A model generated the notes under the pieces. The model saw nothing but the letters and a program-made list of their open reading frames with translations. It did not search any database and was not told where the DNA came from. This document shows, one piece after another, positions 9,128-18,231 of a DNA stretch of 64,000 bases (positions within the stretch are counted from its first letter, which is position 1; the number at the start of each line of letters is the position of its first letter). The DNA lies in contig JAWKZG010000012.1 of assembly GCA_041396125.1 (NCBI GenBank), forward strand, positions 1 to 64,000. Direction: 5' to 3'. Source of the stretch: JAWKZG01 sp041396125 (GTDB taxonomy: Bacteria > Pseudomonadota > Gammaproteobacteria > Competibacterales > Competibacteraceae). The position numbers were made by a program, and so were the translations under genes.

Positions 9128-9589
9128 TTAAGCGGCAGCGTAAACCTGTATGTCTGCCGTTGTGCCGACGGTGCAGAGACAACCTCGTAGCGCGGGTAAG
9201 GCAGGACACAGTGACGTGAAAAATAGATGGCTCGGGCAGCGGCAGTCGGAGGCACCGAAGCGCGCCAGAGCGATGGTAAGGTGCTGAGCCTGCGCCAGTC
9301 CGCTGGCCCAGTGGTGTTCAAGCCGGGCACCAGCCGCTTGCAGCCAGACGGCTACGGGATTGACATAGTGGCGCAGATAATCAAGGTGCCAGTGCGGTTG
9401 CGCGGTTCCGCGCAGATGCCGATCCAATCGTGCCCGTAGCCCACCAGGGCCCAATGCGCTGCCGACGTAGAGATAATAACCCGGCTCGATAGTCAGCCAG
9501 CCGAGTTGACCGATCCGCACGCTGGCGTGGATGTCGCTACGCAGAATCAGAATATAGGTTCCTGCTTCTTGCGGAAAATGTGCAGGCAT
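9128..9589 (-). CDS. GIY-YIG fold protein of the DUF123 type
   Basis: A 153-residue protein. The N-terminal part has the GIY-YIG-like pair GTYILIL and PGYYLYVGSA, then ARLDRHLRG and HWHLDYLR, the pattern of the DUF123 family; a CRCPSHLFF motif lies near the C-terminus. GIY-YIG domains are small nuclease folds, but the role of DUF123 proteins is not established and a catalytic activity should not be assumed. The gene stops within 11 bases after the start region of nothing else; its ATG is only 10 bases downstream of the cysB stop on the same strand, so it may be read from the cysB transcript. Confidence 0.75.
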   Translation of the reverse strand: MPAHFPQEAGTYILILRSDIHASVRIGQLGWLTIEPGYYLYVGSALGPGGLRARLDRHLRGTAQPHWHLDYLRHYVNPVAVWLQAAGARLEHHWASGLAQAQHLTIALARFGASDCRCPSHLFFTSLCPALPALRGCLCTVGTTADIQVYAAA

Positions 9590-9599
9590 TATTGCGCTA

Positions 9600-10574
9600 T
9601 CAATACAACGGCAGTTCTGTATTTTCCAGTAACGCCGCCAGATTGGCTTTGCCTTTGGGCGACTGCGCGGTGCGGATCACTTCTTCGGTCAGGTGTGGTG
9701 CGAAGATATTCAGAAAATCGTACATATGCTGGCGAATGAACGAACCGCGCCGGAAAACGATATGGGCGGTACTGACCTCGAATAAATGCGAGGCATCCAT
9801 GCAGTGCAGATCCGTGTCCAGCGTTTTGTCATAGGCCAGTGCTGCGACAATACCCACGCCATGACCGAGCCGGATGTAGGTTTTAATAACATCGGCATCG
9901 GTCGCGGTAAAACTCACTTCGGGGCTTAGTCCTTCGCTGCGGAAAGCGGTGTCCAGCGGTGCACCCGGGTCGAAGCCGAAGGTATAGGTAGCCAGCGGAT
10001 AGCGGGCCAGTGCGGCCAGGGTTAGCGGGTTTTCCTGACTCAAGGGATGGCCGGCAGGCACCAGCACGGCTCGTCGCCAGCGGTAACAGGGCAGCGAAAT
10101 CAAGTCCTCGAAATAGGTCATGACTTCGGTCGCAATGCCAAAATTGACCGTGCCTTTGCTGACCTGATCGGCGATCTGGGACGGCGTGGCGAGGTGAAAA
10201 TGGATTTTGACGCGCGGATAGCGTTGCGAGAAGGCCTGCACAATCGGTGGAAACGCATAGCGGGCGACCGTGTGCGTCATCGCCATGGAAATATCACCAC
10301 TGCCCGGATCGCTGAATTCCCTGGCCGCCCGGCGCAGTGATTCGATTTCAATCAGCACCCGGTCGGCCTGTTCGATCACGGCTTCCCCGGCTGCCGTGAC
10401 GCGGGTGATCTGTCGCCCCCGGCGCTCGAAAATCTGCACGCCCAGCTCGTCTTCCAATTGCTTGATCTGCTTGCTGACACCCGGTTGCGAGGTGTACAGC
10501 TTCTCGGCGGTGGTGGACATATTCAGGCCGTTTTTGGCCACCATGGAGATATAGCGTAACTGGCGGATGTTCAT
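9600..10574 (-). CDS. cysB: LysR-type regulator CysB
   Basis: A 324-residue LysR-family activator, the standard length for CysB. The N-terminal helix-turn-helix begins MNIRQLRYISMVAKNGLN, with TSQPGVSKQIKQLEDELG as the recognition region, typical of CysB/Cbl rather than other LysR groups. The C-terminal two-lobed sensor domain binds N-acetylserine or O-acetylserine in characterised CysB proteins. The expected role is activation of sulfate and sulfonate assimilation genes under sulfur limitation. No cys biosynthesis gene adjoins, but the TRAP/PLP-enzyme block nearby may concern a sulfur compound. A Cbl-like paralogue role cannot be excluded. Confidence 0.9.
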   Translation of the reverse strand: MNIRQLRYISMVAKNGLNMSTTAEKLYTSQPGVSKQIKQLEDELGVQIFERRGRQITRVTAAGEAVIEQADRVLIEIESLRRAAREFSDPGSGDISMAMTHTVARYAFPPIVQAFSQRYPRVKIHFHLATPSQIADQVSKGTVNFGIATEVMTYFEDLISLPCYRWRRAVLVPAGHPLSQENPLTLAALARYPLATYTFGFDPGAPLDTAFRSEGLSPEVSFTATDADVIKTYIRLGHGVGIVAALAYDKTLDTDLHCMDASHLFEVSTAHIVFRRGSFIRQHMYDFLNIFAPHLTEEVIRTAQSPKGKANLAALLENTELPLY

Positions 10575-10712
10575 GTCATGTTATGCATTTTAGGAATATG
10601 CCATGAGTCTAAATGACACCACAAGACTAAGTCCAGCCGAACCTTGCTACCAGTCCGCCTGTCTGCATAAACCTGTCTGGATAAAGACGCGGGTACGCTA
10701 CCGCCGGGTGTG

Positions 10713-10973
10713 TCAGGTGAAGCTGTATTCCTGCCAGGGCATTTTATCGACGGGTACGTCCTGCAGCAGTTCCAGCAGCGTGCTGTCACCGTAATACACC
10801 GGGGTGCCGTCCTCGCGTTGTGCCATCAAAACCACCGGCACACTACCAAAATGCGGCTGCAGGCTTTCGATCGCCATATCCGCTTCGCCTGGATTTTGTA
10901 CCAGATCAAGCCCGAGGAGCGCTATCACAAACGGAATACCCTGCATGGAAATCGCGGCGGCTTGTACTTTCAT
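10713..10973 (-). CDS. Conserved hypothetical small protein
   Basis: An 86-residue protein starting at ATG 10973 (MKVQAAAISMQG). The longer open frame to 11063 runs into the NYN gene and is less likely. The sequence has a hydrophobic first third (FVIALLGLDLVQN), then a segment that reads like a small alpha/beta domain with PVVLMAQREDGTPVYYG. I do not recognise a family. It follows the NYN gene by 19 bases on the same strand, so the two are probably one transcript. Confidence 0.65.
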   Translation of the reverse strand: MKVQAAAISMQGIPFVIALLGLDLVQNPGEADMAIESLQPHFGSVPVVLMAQREDGTPVYYGDSTLLELLQDVPVDKMPWQEYSFT

Positions 10974-10992
10974 GTTGACTCCAAACGGTTGG

Positions 10993-11781
10993 TCAGCTTT
11001 TGGCGGGTTTTTTGTCTTTGATATAGACGACTTTGGATTTTCTATCGACCTCGAACAGGCCAATGGCGGAAGCCAGTTCCCCCAGTTTCTGATAACCGTA
11101 ATTGCGCGGATCGAACTCCGGTGCCTGTTTGGCGATATTGTTGCCGACCGGGCCTAAACCGGCCCAGCCGTTATCATCGGATAGGGCTTCAATCGCATTG
11201 CGAAACAGATTGACCAGTCGCGTATCCATGCGGAGTTTATTGCCGGGTACGGGTTGCGTTGTGCTTTTGGACGATCCCGCTGGTTCCGCTTTACTGCCGA
11301 TCGAACCTGATTTGCTGACGACAGGTTCGAGCTGCGAAGCCAGCACATCGGTAAAAATAAATTTATCGCAGGCAGCCACAAACGGTTTCGGTGTTTTGCG
11401 CTCGCCAAAGCCATACACCAGCAAACCTTCCTCTCTGATGCGGGCTGCCAGACGGGTAAAATCGCTATCGCTGGAGACGATGCAAAAACCTGCAAAACGG
11501 CGGGAATGCAGCAGATCCATTGCATCGATGATCATCGCGCTGTCGGTGGCATTTTTGCCGACGGTATACCGAAACTGCTGGATAGGCTGGATCGAGTGTT
11601 CCAGCAGGGTGGGTTTCCAGCTGCCCAGATTGGGGGTCGTCCAGTCACCGTAAATCCGTTTGACGCTGGCTGTGCCGTATTTGGCGATTTCCGCCAGTAG
11701 CGGTTCGATCAGTGAAGCCTGTGCATTATCGGCATCGATCAGAACGGCCAGCCGGTCTTGTGCAGAAGCGCCCTGCGACAT
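10993..11781 (-). CDS. NYN-domain protein with C-terminal OST-HTH/LOTUS-like domain (LabA-like)
   Basis: A 262-residue protein. The N-terminal NYN (PIN-like) domain covers about residues 8-150, with the acidic metal-site residues in VLIDADNAQ, NATDSAMIIDAMDLL and SSDSDFTRLAARIREEG; this fold is a predicted RNase. A low-complexity Ser/Gly linker (about 155-180) leads to a C-terminal winged-helix domain (about 185-255) of the OST-HTH/LOTUS kind, which binds RNA in other proteins. The pairing is found in many bacterial proteins of the LabA/YaiI-like group whose targets are mostly unknown. The probable role is RNA processing or decay. A small unknown gene follows 19 bases downstream. Confidence 0.85.
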   Translation of the reverse strand: MSQGASAQDRLAVLIDADNAQASLIEPLLAEIAKYGTASVKRIYGDWTTPNLGSWKPTLLEHSIQPIQQFRYTVGKNATDSAMIIDAMDLLHSRRFAGFCIVSSDSDFTRLAARIREEGLLVYGFGERKTPKPFVAACDKFIFTDVLASQLEPVVSKSGSIGSKAEPAGSSKSTTQPVPGNKLRMDTRLVNLFRNAIEALSDDNGWAGLGPVGNNIAKQAPEFDPRNYGYQKLGELASAIGLFEVDRKSKVVYIKDKKPAKS

Positions 11782-11920
11782 GATGATTCTCTCCCTGCGA
11801 GTTGAAAGAATAGATTAGCAGATGGTTAACAGGTATCTATTATTTTCATTATGGTATTTGCATTATGGCACAGGCACTGTGCGAACAGCGCTGTGCCACT
11901 TAACCTAACCGGTGCGGATC

Positions 11921-13207
11921 TCAGCGACCGTACAATAAATCCGGAATCCACAAGGTAATGGCGGGGAATGCAATCATCAGGATAATAGCCAGAATCAGCA
12001 CCAGTACATAAGGCAGGGCCGAACGGGAGAGCGATTCAACAGAGCAGCCGGTCAGGCGCATAGCGACGAATAAATTGACACCCAGCGGTGGCGTCAGGAA
12101 GCCGATCTCGCAGCACAGCACGAAAATAATGCCAAAATGTACCGGGTCTACGCCCATGCCAGTCACGACCGGCAATAGCACGGGTGTCAGCAGGATAATC
12201 TGGGCGATGGTATCCATCCACATACCGACGAAAATCAGCACCGCACAGACCACGAGCAGAATGACGTATTTATTGTCGGACAGGCTGGCAATCCAGGCGG
12301 CCATATCCTGCGGAATATTCTGCAGGGTGAGGATCTGACCGAAGATCGTTGCGGTGGCGATGATGACCAATACCGAACCGCTGATAGTCGCGCAGAACAG
12401 GAAGGTCTCTTTAAGCTTGGTAAGGCTCATCTCGCGGTAAATGAACGTCGAGACAAACAGCCCGTATACCACTGCCACGACCGCCGATTCGGTGGGTGTA
12501 AATACCGAGGCGTAAATACCGCCCAGAATGATAACCGGTGCCAGGACAGCCCATATCCCGCGTCGCAGCGCGCGCAAAAACTCGCCCAGATCCACCACTG
12601 AATCAGCCGAACGATAGCCATAGCGGCGGGACAGAAAATACGCTGTCAGCGTCAGCATGATCCCGACCGCAACACCTGGCAGAATACCGGCGGCGAACAG
12701 CTGAGGAATCGAGGTCTCGGAGCTGACGCCGTAGATAATCATGGGCACCGAGGGCGGAATCAGTATGCCCAGCGTGCCGCCCGATGCAGTGACGCCGCCG
12801 GCGAATTGCGCCGAATAGCCCTGTCGCAGCATGGACGGGATCATGATCGAGCCGATAGCGGCAACTGTTGGTGGCCCTGAACCTGAAATTGCAGCGAAAA
12901 ACATGCAGGCCAGAATCGTTACAATGGCCAGTCCGCCGTAGGTTTTGCCGATCAACGGCATGAAAATCGCCACGATCCGGCTGGATAGGCCGCCACGTTC
13001 CATAATCGCGCCGGCCAGAATGAACAAAGGGATGGCAATCAGCGGAAACGAATTCAGCGCCTCGAACAGCACCTGCACCAAGAACGTCAGCGGCAGATCG
13101 GCAACGACAATGGCGACCAGCGAGGCAATCCCCATCGCAGTAGCAATCGGTACGCCCAACAGCAGACAGATGACAAAGGAAATACTGATAGCGAGACCGA
13201 CACTCAT
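11921..13207 (-). CDS. dctM: TRAP transporter large permease (DctM)
   Basis: A 428-residue membrane protein with about 12 hydrophobic segments and the DctM hallmarks GVPIATAMGIAS near the start, the SGSGPPTVAAIGSIMIP block at about 110 and GFLTPPLGVNLFVA near the C-terminus. It is the ion-coupled transport subunit of a tripartite TRAP importer. Its ATG overlaps the stop of the small permease gene by four bases (13204-13207), indicating translational coupling. The substrate is not readable from this subunit. Confidence 0.95.
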   Translation of the reverse strand: MSVGLAISISFVICLLLGVPIATAMGIASLVAIVVADLPLTFLVQVLFEALNSFPLIAIPLFILAGAIMERGGLSSRIVAIFMPLIGKTYGGLAIVTILACMFFAAISGSGPPTVAAIGSIMIPSMLRQGYSAQFAGGVTASGGTLGILIPPSVPMIIYGVSSETSIPQLFAAGILPGVAVGIMLTLTAYFLSRRYGYRSADSVVDLGEFLRALRRGIWAVLAPVIILGGIYASVFTPTESAVVAVVYGLFVSTFIYREMSLTKLKETFLFCATISGSVLVIIATATIFGQILTLQNIPQDMAAWIASLSDNKYVILLVVCAVLIFVGMWMDTIAQIILLTPVLLPVVTGMGVDPVHFGIIFVLCCEIGFLTPPLGVNLFVAMRLTGCSVESLSRSALPYVLVLILAIILMIAFPAITLWIPDLLYGR

Positions 13208-13767
13208 GGTTTTGACGTCCTGTCGCTTGAGTGATTTGCGTTAGAGCTGGCGATCTCGACTTCTTCGGCAGCCTCGCGCTCTTGTTCGCCCAGGGTTTGT
13301 TCGACGTAATCCGGGCGCAGCAGATTGACAAATACACGCAAAGTGAACACCAGAAAAATGACCGGGATAGGCAGAAAGATCCACAACATATTGATATCGG
13401 TGATCATGGATCGGTACGGGTATTCCAGAATGGAACCCAGATACATAATCCCGCCAACCACCACTACCGCATTGAAGCCGATCCAGAGCAGATCGCCGAG
13501 CTGCAGCAGGAATTTAGCCAGCACGGGGGGCAGCAAACGCAGGTGCGCGGTAATGCGGATATGGTGAAAACTCACCGTCGCGTAACTGCAACCCAGCCAG
13601 CAGAACCAGATAAACAGGAACCGTGCCATTTCTTCCGACCATTCGATCGGCAGGTTGAACACGAAACGGGACGCGACCTGTAAAAACACCACTGCGACCA
13701 GCAGTGTCAGCAAAACAATGATGGCTGCGCGGTCAAACCAGTTCAGCCAGCTGAGCAGTCGTTTCAT
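13204..13767 (-). CDS. dctQ: TRAP transporter small permease (DctQ)
   Basis: A 187-residue inner-membrane protein with four predicted membrane helices and the EWSEEMARFLFIWFCWLG motif (about 38-55) typical of DctQ. It bridges the binding protein and DctM. The tail is acidic and Ser-rich. The gene starts 13 bases after the binding-protein gene and overlaps dctM by four bases, making a dctP-dctQ-dctM operon. Confidence 0.93.
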   Translation of the reverse strand: MKRLLSWLNWFDRAAIIVLLTLLVAVVFLQVASRFVFNLPIEWSEEMARFLFIWFCWLGCSYATVSFHHIRITAHLRLLPPVLAKFLLQLGDLLWIGFNAVVVVGGIMYLGSILEYPYRSMITDINMLWIFLPIPVIFLVFTLRVFVNLLRPDYVEQTLGEQEREAAEEVEIASSNANHSSDRTSKP

Positions 13768-13780
13768 AAGCGATCAGGGA

Positions 13781-14770
13781 TTATTTCGAGGCTTCCACCA
13801 GCCGGTCAAGTAATTCCCGGCCACCCACGCGTTCTTCAAATTCCGGCCAGACCGAACGGGCTAGCTCGAAAAACGGTGCCCGCTGCTCGGAGGTCAGTTC
13901 AACCACCTCCAGCCCGGCTTCCTTGGATTTCGCCAGACCTGCCTTGTCACAGGCAGCGGTCAGGCCCCAGGAATATTCGCCTGCTTCGCGCCCGGCCTGG
14001 AGAATGGCATCCTGCTCTGCCTCGCTCAACGACTGAAACTTGCGGTCATTCATTACCACCATACCGAAGCCGGTGAACAGATTGGACGTCGTCAAATGCG
14101 ACTGTACTTCGTAATATTTCAAAGACAGCACATCGCATGGCGACATATCGGCACCGTCCACGGTTTTCTGCTGCAGTGCGGTGAACAACTCGGCAAAAGC
14201 GACCGGCGTCGGCGCGGCCCCCATGGCTTTATAGGTGGCGTTCATTACCGGGCTGCCCGGCGAGCGGATCAGAATGCCATCGAGATCGGACGGCTGCTTG
14301 ATCGAGCGCTTGTCATTGATCAGTGCCCGTGTGCCCCAGGCGGTGGTGTAAATGACCCGCATGCCAGTGGCTTTGCGGAAACTTTCGAAAATTTCGTCGC
14401 CGACCGGGCCGAATACCGCTTTCTGGGCCGACGGAATATCCTCGAACAGGGCTGGCAGGCTGAAAATATCGATGGCGGGATAGAACTGCGCCAGATTATT
14501 GCTGGATACAATGGCCAGATCCTGCGCGCCGAGTTGCACGGTTTTAGCCTGGGCGACATCGTTGCCGAGTTGCGCGCAGCACAACGTATCTACGGTGATC
14601 GATCCATCGGTCAGCTCGGCGACCCGCTCGGCGAAACGCAAGGCACCTTTATGGTAGACATTCTCGGCGCTGGAGACATGCCCCAGCTTGAGTACGGTTT
14701 CAGCGTGTACCGGGCTGGTTAAACCCGCTATGGCTAAGAGACTGGCTGTAAGTGACGCGAAATAACGCAT
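13781..14770 (-). CDS. dctP: TRAP transporter substrate-binding protein (DctP)
   Basis: A 329-residue periplasmic binding protein. A signal peptide is clear at residues 1-23, cut after PVHA. The mature protein starts ETVLKLGHVSSAEN and carries the DctP pattern, with the conserved substrate carboxylate-binding Arg in DLDGILIRSPGSP near residue 170 and GTRALIND before it. DctP proteins usually bind organic acids. The next genes upstream are a broken cysteate lyase/D-cysteine desulfhydrase-type gene and a broken LysR regulator, so a sulfur-containing amino or sulfonic acid is a reasonable guess for the substrate, by context only. First gene of the operon. Confidence 0.93.
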   Translation of the reverse strand: MRYFASLTASLLAIAGLTSPVHAETVLKLGHVSSAENVYHKGALRFAERVAELTDGSITVDTLCCAQLGNDVAQAKTVQLGAQDLAIVSSNNLAQFYPAIDIFSLPALFEDIPSAQKAVFGPVGDEIFESFRKATGMRVIYTTAWGTRALINDKRSIKQPSDLDGILIRSPGSPVMNATYKAMGAAPTPVAFAELFTALQQKTVDGADMSPCDVLSLKYYEVQSHLTTSNLFTGFGMVVMNDRKFQSLSEAEQDAILQAGREAGEYSWGLTAACDKAGLAKSKEAGLEVVELTSEQRAPFFELARSVWPEFEERVGGRELLDRLVEASK

Positions 14771-14871
14771 GGTTCATATCCTCCTGCGTGGGGTGAAAAA
14801 ATTCAGACCTGCGAAAAAAGATTCGGGTAGGCAAACAAGGCCGCCGAACCACCGGTGTGAAGAAAACTACA

Positions 14872-15787
14872 TTATCGTTTTTGGCTGAAAAACCACTGGT
14901 GGATTAAGCCGGGATTGTTCCGCCATCCCTTTGCCTGATATACCGGTCAAGCAGAATGCCTTCGGTACGGGCGGTTAGCGCTAATGCTTCGGCTATCTCC
15001 GGCGCTGGGTTATACGCCACCGACGTAGTCGGAGAAGCCACCACCCGATCACGGGCAATACCGGTTTTCAGGCCGACATACCCGCTGTGGCCCGCCAGCT
15101 GATGCACGGCCTCTTCCTGTTTTTGGCTGTGGCTGGCGCACGCTGATGCCGTAAACCGGAATGCCGGTATTCGCCCTTCCAACTCTACCACCAGCAGGCC
15201 GGCCTGGGTGCGCCGTGGCGCGTGTACCAGCCGTCACCGATTCTGGAGTGCGTCGTCATTCGCCTGCTGCAGCAGTTCCAGAGCAGCGTTGACGTAGCCC
15301 AGTGCACCGATAGTGGAGCCGCCACCGGGATAAATACGCCTTGCGACCACTTCCAGAGCTGTTCCGTGTGTTGCCGACCCAGTGCATTCATATCGCCGGG
15401 CGGATGGAACGACAGTTTGGCACCCAGCAGACGATCGAATAAGACATTGCCTTGTATTTCATAAAATCTGAAGTTCTGGTTCAGCCACCTCCGGCGTTCC
15501 AGCAGTATTCGCACTGCAGGCCCAGTTTAGCGGCGGCGGCGGTCTGGCGGCCGTGATTGGTCTGTACCGCACCCTGGGTTACCACCGTGTCAGCGCCCCG
15601 GCCAGTGCGTCGGCCATTAGAAATTCAAGCTTCAGGGTCTTGTTGCCACCGCTAGCCAGACCGGTGCAATCGTCACGTTTGATAAACAGATTGGGGCCGC
15701 CCAGCAACTTGGATAGATTGGGCATGGGCTCTCAAGCGGTGTTGGCAGCGTGCCAAGCGAGATTCGTGGAAAGCGTGCGAGGTGCAT
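14872..15787 (-). pseudogene. Broken PLP enzyme, D-cysteine desulfhydrase / L-cysteate sulfo-lyase family
   Basis: Read across frames, this is one gene of about 300 codons. It starts MHLARFPRISLGTLPTPLE at ATG 15787, shifts frame to give a GGPNLFIKRDDCTGLASGGNK block (PLP-Lys region), then TQGAVQTNHGRQTAAAA, NFRFYEIQGNVLFDRLLGA, GISVRQPQPKQEEAVHQLA and ARTEGILLD near the end. Several single-base indels break it, the first near residue 17. Intact members split D-cysteine or related beta-substituted amino acids; the VR-P-KQEE stretch and the TRAP neighbour make L-cysteate sulfo-lyase (CuyA) an alternative to DcyD. The end at 14872 is a best estimate. Sequencing error is possible, but the number of breaks argues for decay. 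Confidence 0.8.
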
Positions 15788-15866
15788 AAGATGTCCTCTG
15801 TAGGAATTGATGCCTTTCAAAGTAGACTAAATAGGACGCACTTGGAAATGCTAAGTGTGCACAAAA

Positions 15867-16807
15867 CTATCCCTGTTTTGCATAACGTAAAGTCAGAGGT
15901 GACGTCGATTTTTTATTTCTTTGTTTTTTCCAATAAAAATTGCCACAGCGATTCCACGCCGGGCTGGTTTTTTCAACCGAACGATAAAGCATCAGGCGCA
16001 GGGGGATATTCCAGTCGGGCGAACCGGCCCGTACCAGCTCACCTCGACAGATGGTGGCGCACCGAATTATGCGGTAACCAGGCCATGCCATGACGCGCTA
16101 CGATCATCGCTTTAATGGCCTCAGACAGCGCTGTTTTTCATAGTAGCGCACCAACCAGCAGGGTTATGGCTGCCGCACAGCAGTAGTCATCGACGGCCCA
16201 GGAACGAATTAGCTGCATAAGCCATATACGATACCGGGGTGTCAGTGGCACCGCAAGGGTAAATCGGGTTGCCTGGGCATCAGCTGACACTGAATCAGTT
16301 CATCATGCCCCAGCAGTAATGAGGGTAGTGCTCGGCATCCAGTAATAATGGAACTTGCGGATGGGTATAGCAGATCAGAAAATCGCTTTCACCTTCGGTC
16401 AGATTCTGCACACAATCGTGCAGATTGCCGGCGATCATGCGGGAGGATTTTACTCCCAGCGCGAACTCCACTTCATGCAGCCAGACCGGAAAGAAATCCA
16501 GCGCGATACTGTGGGTTGCCGTGAACAGCAGGGTCTCATTGCCGCGCCGCCAGTCACCGCGCAGGTGATCACGCGCCTCATACAGCAGGCGTAAGGTTTG
16601 TTCGGCGGTTTCGAGAAACTCTTTGCCGGCCCGGGTTAAGGTGGTTGGATAGGTGCTGCGATCCACCAGCGGCATACCGAGCCAGCGTTCCAGTGCCCGA
16701 ATCCGGCGGCTGAATGCGGGTTGGGTGATATTACGCTCTGCCGCCGAGCGGGAAAAACTGTGGCTGCGCGCAAGGCTGATAAAATCTTCTAACCATTTTA
16801 TTTCCAT
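15867..16807 (-). pseudogene. Broken LysR-family regulator (HypT/YjiE-like)
   Basis: The N-terminal two thirds read cleanly from ATG 16807: MEIKWLEDFISLARSHSF, SAAERNITQPAFSRRIRAL (helix-turn-helix) and the start of the sensor domain. The frame stops at 16295; the next frame continues with GHDEL, and the C-terminus is recognisable as LVRAGSPDWNIPLRLMLYR ending at 15867. At least two frameshifts are needed. The protein resembles the HypT/QseD branch of LysR regulators. It lies upstream of the broken PLP-enzyme gene and the TRAP genes on the same strand and was probably their regulator. Confidence 0.75.
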
Positions 16808-16906
16808 CGGCAATTTGAAGTCTGATGTACTGAGGTTTGATGTGAAAATCCCATCCTGAAACTTTTGGCAGTCCTGTGTAGGCATTATCGCACCAGTAAA
16901 GACAGG

Positions 16907-16939
16907 CCGGTAGAGACCCGGTAGAGACCCGGTAGAGAC
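16907..16939. repeat. Three tandem 11-bp units
   Basis: CCGGTAGAGAC is repeated three times without gaps. It lies between the LysR pseudogene and the cdhR stop. No function is apparent. Confidence 0.75.
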
Positions 16940-16945
16940 AGGGAT

Positions 16946-16965
16946 AAAAAAAGCCGGCCGGGCTT
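16946..16965 (-). terminator. Possible rho-independent terminator after cdhR
   Basis: On the minus strand AAGCC, a five-base loop CGGCC and GGCTT are followed by a T run. It sits about 140 bases downstream of the cdhR stop and upstream of the LysR pseudogene, so it would end the cdhR transcript. The stem is short. Confidence 0.5.
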
Positions 16966-17102
16966 GTTTCAAGCAATAGCGCGGATCTGGCCGGGCTCTG
17001 CCAGGATGTCAGGAAAAGTCCACAGCGCTGGCTGCTGTATGCCAAAAAATGGCATGTTCATATCACTGGTATCACCGAGTGACCATAAACCCGAATGAAT
17101 CA

Positions 17103-18110
17103 CTAAAACGGGCGGTAGCGGGTTTGTGATGAAACCGGCAACGGCCGGTTTTCACTGGGTGCCTGCCCGAACTGGGCGCGGTAGGCCCGCGAAAAACCCG
17201 CCAGTGAACTGAAGCCGCACTGATTCGCGATATCGGTCACGCTCAGTCCGGACTGTTGCAGTAATGAGCGCGCCTGTTCCAGCCGCAGACGCCGGTAATA
17301 GATGCCTGGTGTAGTTTGCAGCCAGCGCTTGAACAGACGTTCCAGCTCCCGCAATGATAAACCCACCCCGGCCGCGAGTTGCGCAGTGCTCAGCGTGTCT
17401 TCCAGATGCTGTTCCATCAGCGTAATCGCCTGAATAACAGCTTGATGCGCCGGTGGTAATCGCTGCGATAATGACAGGCGCTGGTTATCGCTGCCGCTGC
17501 GCATGCGGCCATACACAAACTGATCGGCAACAGCCGCTGCCAGGGTCTGACCATGCTGCGTGCGAATCAGGTGCAGCATCATGTCCAGACAGGCCGTGCC
17601 CCCAGCCGCAGAAAAACGCTTGCGATCCGTGATAAACATCGCCTGACTGGCCAGTACACGGGGAAACTGCTGCTGGAATGCGGCCAGATATTCCCAATGC
17701 ACGGTGGCCTGATAGCCGTTCAATAAACCGGCCCTGGCCAGCGCATACGGGCCGGTATCGACGCCGCCCAGCAAGACACCGGTGCCCGCCTGTCGCTTGA
17801 GCCAGGTCAGCAGGGTGGGGGTTACCGTGCGCTCCGGTTCAAAACTGGCGATCACGGTCAGCATATCCAGCCTGGGGATGCCCGTTGTGGCTAATGCGGT
17901 TTTGGCGGCGCTCGCAACACTGTGCTGCACCATACTGACCATGCCGTTACTGGATGGCACCGGCTCGCCCTGTTCCGATAGCAGATACCACCGATACAGC
18001 GTTTTCCCGCTGACCCGGTTTGCTACCCGCAAGGGCTCGGAGGCTGATGCAAACGCCATCAGTGAAAACCGGGGCAACAATAAAAAACCAATGTGATAAG
18101 CAGTATCCAT
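17103..18110 (-). CDS. cdhR: GlxA-family AraC-type regulator, carnitine catabolism regulator CdhR-like
   Basis: A 335-residue regulator with an N-terminal DJ-1/PfpI-like amidotransferase fold (about 6-190; HIGFLLLPRFSLMAFASASE at the start and RFSAAGGTACLDMML near 170) and a C-terminal AraC helix-turn-helix pair (about 220-320; LSTAQLAAGVGLSLRELER and SVTDIANQCGFSSLAGFSRAY). This architecture and start are those of Pseudomonas CdhR, which activates carnitine catabolism genes when carnitine is present. The gene is divergent from cdhC-cdhA with a 121-base gap (18111-18231) that should hold the shared control region. Other GlxA regulators handle arginine or betaine; the neighbours favour carnitine. 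Confidence 0.85.
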   Translation of the reverse strand: MDTAYHIGFLLLPRFSLMAFASASEPLRVANRVSGKTLYRWYLLSEQGEPVPSSNGMVSMVQHSVASAAKTALATTGIPRLDMLTVIASFEPERTVTPTLLTWLKRQAGTGVLLGGVDTGPYALARAGLLNGYQATVHWEYLAAFQQQFPRVLASQAMFITDRKRFSAAGGTACLDMMLHLIRTQHGQTLAAAVADQFVYGRMRSGSDNQRLSLSQRLPPAHQAVIQAITLMEQHLEDTLSTAQLAAGVGLSLRELERLFKRWLQTTPGIYYRRLRLEQARSLLQQSGLSVTDIANQCGFSSLAGFSRAYRAQFGQAPSENRPLPVSSQTRYRPF

Positions 18111-18231
18111 AAGACGGGATCGACGCGACGCTCAATGATGACGTTAATTGCAAAATGTTTGACGAATTATATCAATACCTGCTGCCGCAAATTGCTATGG
18201 TGGATCTATAAAACCTACCGAGGAGACTGCT

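Noticed and set aside
18111..18231. CdhR operator in the cdhR-cdhC gap
   Set aside because: The gap must hold the control region, but I could not pick out a repeat or dyad that I would defend as the operator.
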